A stretch of DNA of 6,735 nucleotides, taken from an uncultured Hyphomonadaceae bacterium (GTDB lineage Bacteria; Pseudomonadota; Alphaproteobacteria; Caulobacterales; Hyphomonadaceae). The translations under genes and the position numbers were made by a program. The notes below the pieces were generated by a model, which ran no database searches, was not told the DNA's origin, and saw nothing but the letters and a program-made list of their open reading frames with translations. Below are positions 5,635-6,735 of the stretch, piece after piece. The stretch lies in the NCBI GenBank assembly GCA_937873805.1, contig CALMWO010000088.1:1-6735 (forward strand), written 5' to 3'. Each line of letters starts with the position of its first letter. Position 1 is the stretch's first letter.

Positions 5635-6324
5635 TCAACTGCGCAGGCGGTCGCGGGCTTCCGAGGCGATCAGGCCCGGCAACCCGGGCAATTCGCCCAC
5701 CGTAAAGGCTGCTACAGGCGTGTTCCGGGCGGTCGAGACCAGCACGTCGAAATCCTCACCCCCGTGCAAACCCTCCCCTAGGAACAGCCCCACGGCCGAC
5801 CATGGCGGCTCAGCCATCGCCGCCAGATCGCGCGCAAACGGCGGCTCCTCCAGAAACCCCACCTCGACCCGGCCATACCGCGCCTGCATCAGGGTCGCGA
5901 CCTGCCGCGCACAAACCGCCGACCTGCCCGTCTGCTTCGACCCATGCGCCACCAGCACAACCCTTGGGTCGGCCGCATGCGAGATCGTCCGCAACGCCAG
6001 ATTGTCCGCGAGAAAAGGCGCAAACGACCGCCACATCGCCAGCGGCGGCGCCAGTCTATGCGTCTCCGCCACAAAAGCCGGCTTCAGCCTCTGCGTGTAG
6101 AAATACCCGTCAGAGAACAGCAATGGCAGGCAAACCACCGGCCGCGTGCCGCACGCCGCCAGCGCCCGCTCGGCCACACCCTCTACATTGACCAGAATAG
6201 ACCCGACATCCGCCTCGGGAATCGCCGCGCCAACCTGCGCGACAATCTCCGCCAGCCGCGCATTGTTCGCAGCCCCACCGCGCTCGCCATGAGCCGCCAG
6301 CAGGATCACGGGACGATCAGTCAT
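5635..6324 (-). CDS. CbiX/SirB-like (class II chelatase) protein, 229 aa
   Basis: The product fits the sirohydrochlorin/cobalt or ferrochelatase family, which inserts Co or Fe into tetrapyrroles in the cytoplasm. It has two related halves. The N-terminal half has ILLAAHGERG with His12 and the strand VVCLPLLFSDGYF (about 63-75). The C-terminal half has VVLVAHGSK with His127 and GLFLGEGLHGGEDF with His187. In this fold, metal-binding histidines sit in the HG motif and in a later GxH motif. Here the C-terminal half has both, while the N-terminal half has Phe75 in place of the second His. The ATG at 6324 lacks a strong Shine-Dalgarno; GGTAATGAG precedes it. The frame stays open upstream through tRNA-Pro to 6480, but that segment is tRNA sequence and not protein. 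It could act in siroheme or cobalamin synthesis; the metal is unknown. No other such genes are in the window. Confidence 0.88.
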   Translation of the reverse strand: MTDRPVILLAAHGERGGAANNARLAEIVAQVGAAIPEADVGSILVNVEGVAERALAACGTRPVVCLPLLFSDGYFYTQRLKPAFVAETHRLAPPLAMWRSFAPFLADNLALRTISHAADPRVVLVAHGSKQTGRSAVCARQVATLMQARYGRVEVGFLEEPPFARDLAAMAEPPWSAVGLFLGEGLHGGEDFDVLVSTARNTPVAAFTVGELPGLPGLIASEARDRLRS

Positions 6325-6343
6325 CTCATTACCGGGAAGGAAA

Positions 6344-6420
6344 TGGTCGGAGTGGCTGGATTCGAACCAACGACCCTCTGCTCCCAAAGCAGATGCGCTA
6401 CCAGACTGCGCCACACTCCG
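6344..6420 (-). tRNA. tRNA-Pro (anticodon TGG)
   Basis: The minus strand gives a complete 77-nt cloverleaf. The acceptor CGGAGTG pairs with CACTCCG, followed by discriminator A and an encoded CCA (6346-6344). The D arm is GCGC/GCGC. The anticodon stem TCTGC/GCAGA carries the loop TTTGGGA, with anticodon TGG reading CCA (proline). The T arm GTTGG/CCAGC, with one T-G wobble, holds TTCGAAT. The chelatase start codon lies 19 bp beyond the CCA with no terminator between, so the two are likely transcribed together. Confidence 0.98.
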
Positions 6421-6430
6421 ATGTGCGCGG

Positions 6431-6459
6431 CTTATACGCGAAAACCGGCGGAACGGAAG
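6431..6459 (-). promoter_or_regulatory. Candidate promoter of tRNA-Pro (and the chelatase gene)
   Basis: On the minus strand TATAAG (6436-6431) is a good -10 and lies ten bases before the mature tRNA 5' end. With a 17-base spacer the -35 would be CTTCCG (6459-6454), a poor match to TTGACA. The position fits a short-leader tRNA promoter; the -35 is uncertain. Confidence 0.4.
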
Positions 6460-6487
6460 CGTGTAAGGATTTCCCTTCAAACCGCGC

Positions 6488-6516
6488 TTGACGCTTCGCG
6501 ATCCGCACCATATTTA
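6488..6516 (+). promoter_or_regulatory. Candidate promoter of the ArsR-family gene
   Basis: TTGACG (6488-6493, within GCTTGACG) is a strong -35. After 17 bases comes TATTTA (6511-6516), a weak -10. An alternative -10, CATATT (6509-6514), has a 15-base spacer. Either -10 overlaps the left arm of the 38-bp palindrome, so a protein bound there would block RNA polymerase. The expected start of transcription is then inside the palindrome, some 25 bases before the ATG. Confidence 0.45.
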
Positions 6517-6548
6517 GCAATCATGTTAATTAACACGATTGCTAAATA
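6511..6548. promoter_or_regulatory. 38-bp near-perfect palindrome, probable ArsR-type autoregulatory operator
   Basis: The arm TATTTAGCAATC (6511-6522) is the exact reverse complement of GATTGCTAAATA (6537-6548). Between them the 12-bp core TGTTAATTAACA (6524-6535) is itself a perfect palindrome. The only mismatch in 38 bp is the A/C pair at 6523/6536. The site is AT-rich in a GC-rich region, covers the presumed -10 and start of transcription, and ends at the base before the regulator's ATG. ArsR-family repressors commonly bind such dyads at their own promoters, so an operator is the natural reading. It is not a terminator: it lies between divergent genes and lacks a T-run. Confidence 0.8.
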
Positions 6549-6735
6549 ATGCAGATGCAGGACCCCCTCTCGCAGACGCTCTCCGCCCTCGCGGACCCAA
6601 CGCGTCGCGCCATCCTTGCCCGCCTTGCCCACGGCGAGGCCACCGTCAACGATCTCGCCAAACCGTTCGACATCTCGCTCCCCGCCATCTCGCGCCATTT
6701 GAAAGTGCTGGAAAGCGCCGGCCTCATCACGCGCG
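6549..6735 (+). CDS. ArsR-family winged-helix transcriptional regulator, N-terminal part
   Basis: The frame is open from the ATG at 6549 to the window edge (62 codons; ArsR proteins are usually about 100-120 aa). A second in-frame ATG at 6555 gives MQDPLSQT, the usual N-terminus of this subfamily, so it may be the true start. Neither start has a clear Shine-Dalgarno. Residues 11-62 form the DNA-binding domain: ALADPTRRAILARLA (helix), EATVNDLAKPF (helix), then the recognition helix SLPAISRHLKVLESAGLI. The ELCVCDL metal-binding box of arsenic, cadmium and zinc sensors is absent (here ATVNDLAK), so a metal sensor is unlikely. In many proteobacteria such regulators precede an SRPBCC/AHSA1-domain gene, which may lie just to the right. 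The palindrome at 6511-6548 suggests self-repression. Confidence 0.93.
   Translation, partial: MQMQDPLSQTLSALADPTRRAILARLAHGEATVNDLAKPFDISLPAISRHLKVLESAGLITR

Noticed and set aside
5137..6420. tRNA genes as attachment sites of an integrated element.
   Set aside because: No integrase, no repeated tRNA 3' fragment and no change of gene type nearby. The genes between are ordinary core genes.
6325..6480. Upstream extension of the chelatase frame to an ATG at 6480 (52 extra residues).
   Set aside because: The extra residues, including SVAQSGSASALGAEGRW, are a translation of tRNA-Pro, a well-known annotation artefact. The real protein starts at 6324.
5944..6549. Plus-strand open frame of 201 codons containing GVAGFEPTTLCSQ.
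   Set aside because: That segment is the antisense translation of tRNA-Pro, and the rest is antisense to the chelatase gene and reads into the palindrome.
1..6735. CRISPR array, insertion sequence or toxin-antitoxin module.
   Set aside because: No regularly spaced direct repeats, no transposase-like frame, and no pair of small overlapping genes resembling a toxin and antitoxin.

Overview
This window looks like ordinary chromosomal DNA of an alphaproteobacterium, with high GC and dense genes. The best lineage clue is a 101-aa NDUFS4-type complex I accessory subunit, a protein typical of Alphaproteobacteria and mitochondria. Several exported proteins with short Sec or lipoprotein signals would suit a Caulobacterales/Hyphomonadaceae-like or related organism, but that finer placement is only a guess. 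Most genes lie on the minus strand. No transposase, integrase, CRISPR array, rRNA or phage gene is visible.

Layout from left to right. (1) Positions 1-827, minus strand: the N-terminal 275 codons of a PrkA-type serine protein kinase, cut by the window edge. (2) Positions 828-1372: a 545-bp gap without a convincing gene, holding several small inverted repeats. (3) Positions 1373-2122, plus strand: an exported 249-aa protein of unknown function. It converges on a minus-strand gene for a histidine- and tryptophan-rich 82-aa protein (2233-2481), with a strong GC hairpin terminator between them (2184-2206). (4) Positions 5039-2621, minus strand: a compact three-gene cell-envelope operon. It encodes a small secreted protein, an S41-family (C-terminal-processing type) lipoprotein peptidase and a small lipoprotein. 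The first junction is 17 bp and the second is a 4-bp ATGA overlap. (5) Positions 5137-6420, minus strand: in order of transcription tRNA-Pro(TGG), a two-domain CbiX/SirB-like chelatase, the complex I subunit and tRNA-Arg(TCT). The chelatase start lies only 19 bp after the tRNA-Pro CCA end, so the protein gene probably shares the tRNA promoter. (6) Positions 6488-6735, plus strand: the start of an ArsR-family winged-helix repressor. A 38-bp near-perfect palindrome lies directly against its start codon and is a probable autoregulatory operator.

I see no clearly undescribed large system. The items most worth a second look are the 38-bp palindrome with its ArsR gene, the three-gene protease operon with two unknown exported partners, the tRNA-Pro/chelatase linkage and the His-rich small protein. 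Starts were set from Shine-Dalgarno-like sequences and signal-peptide architecture. Functions are family-level readings without database searches.
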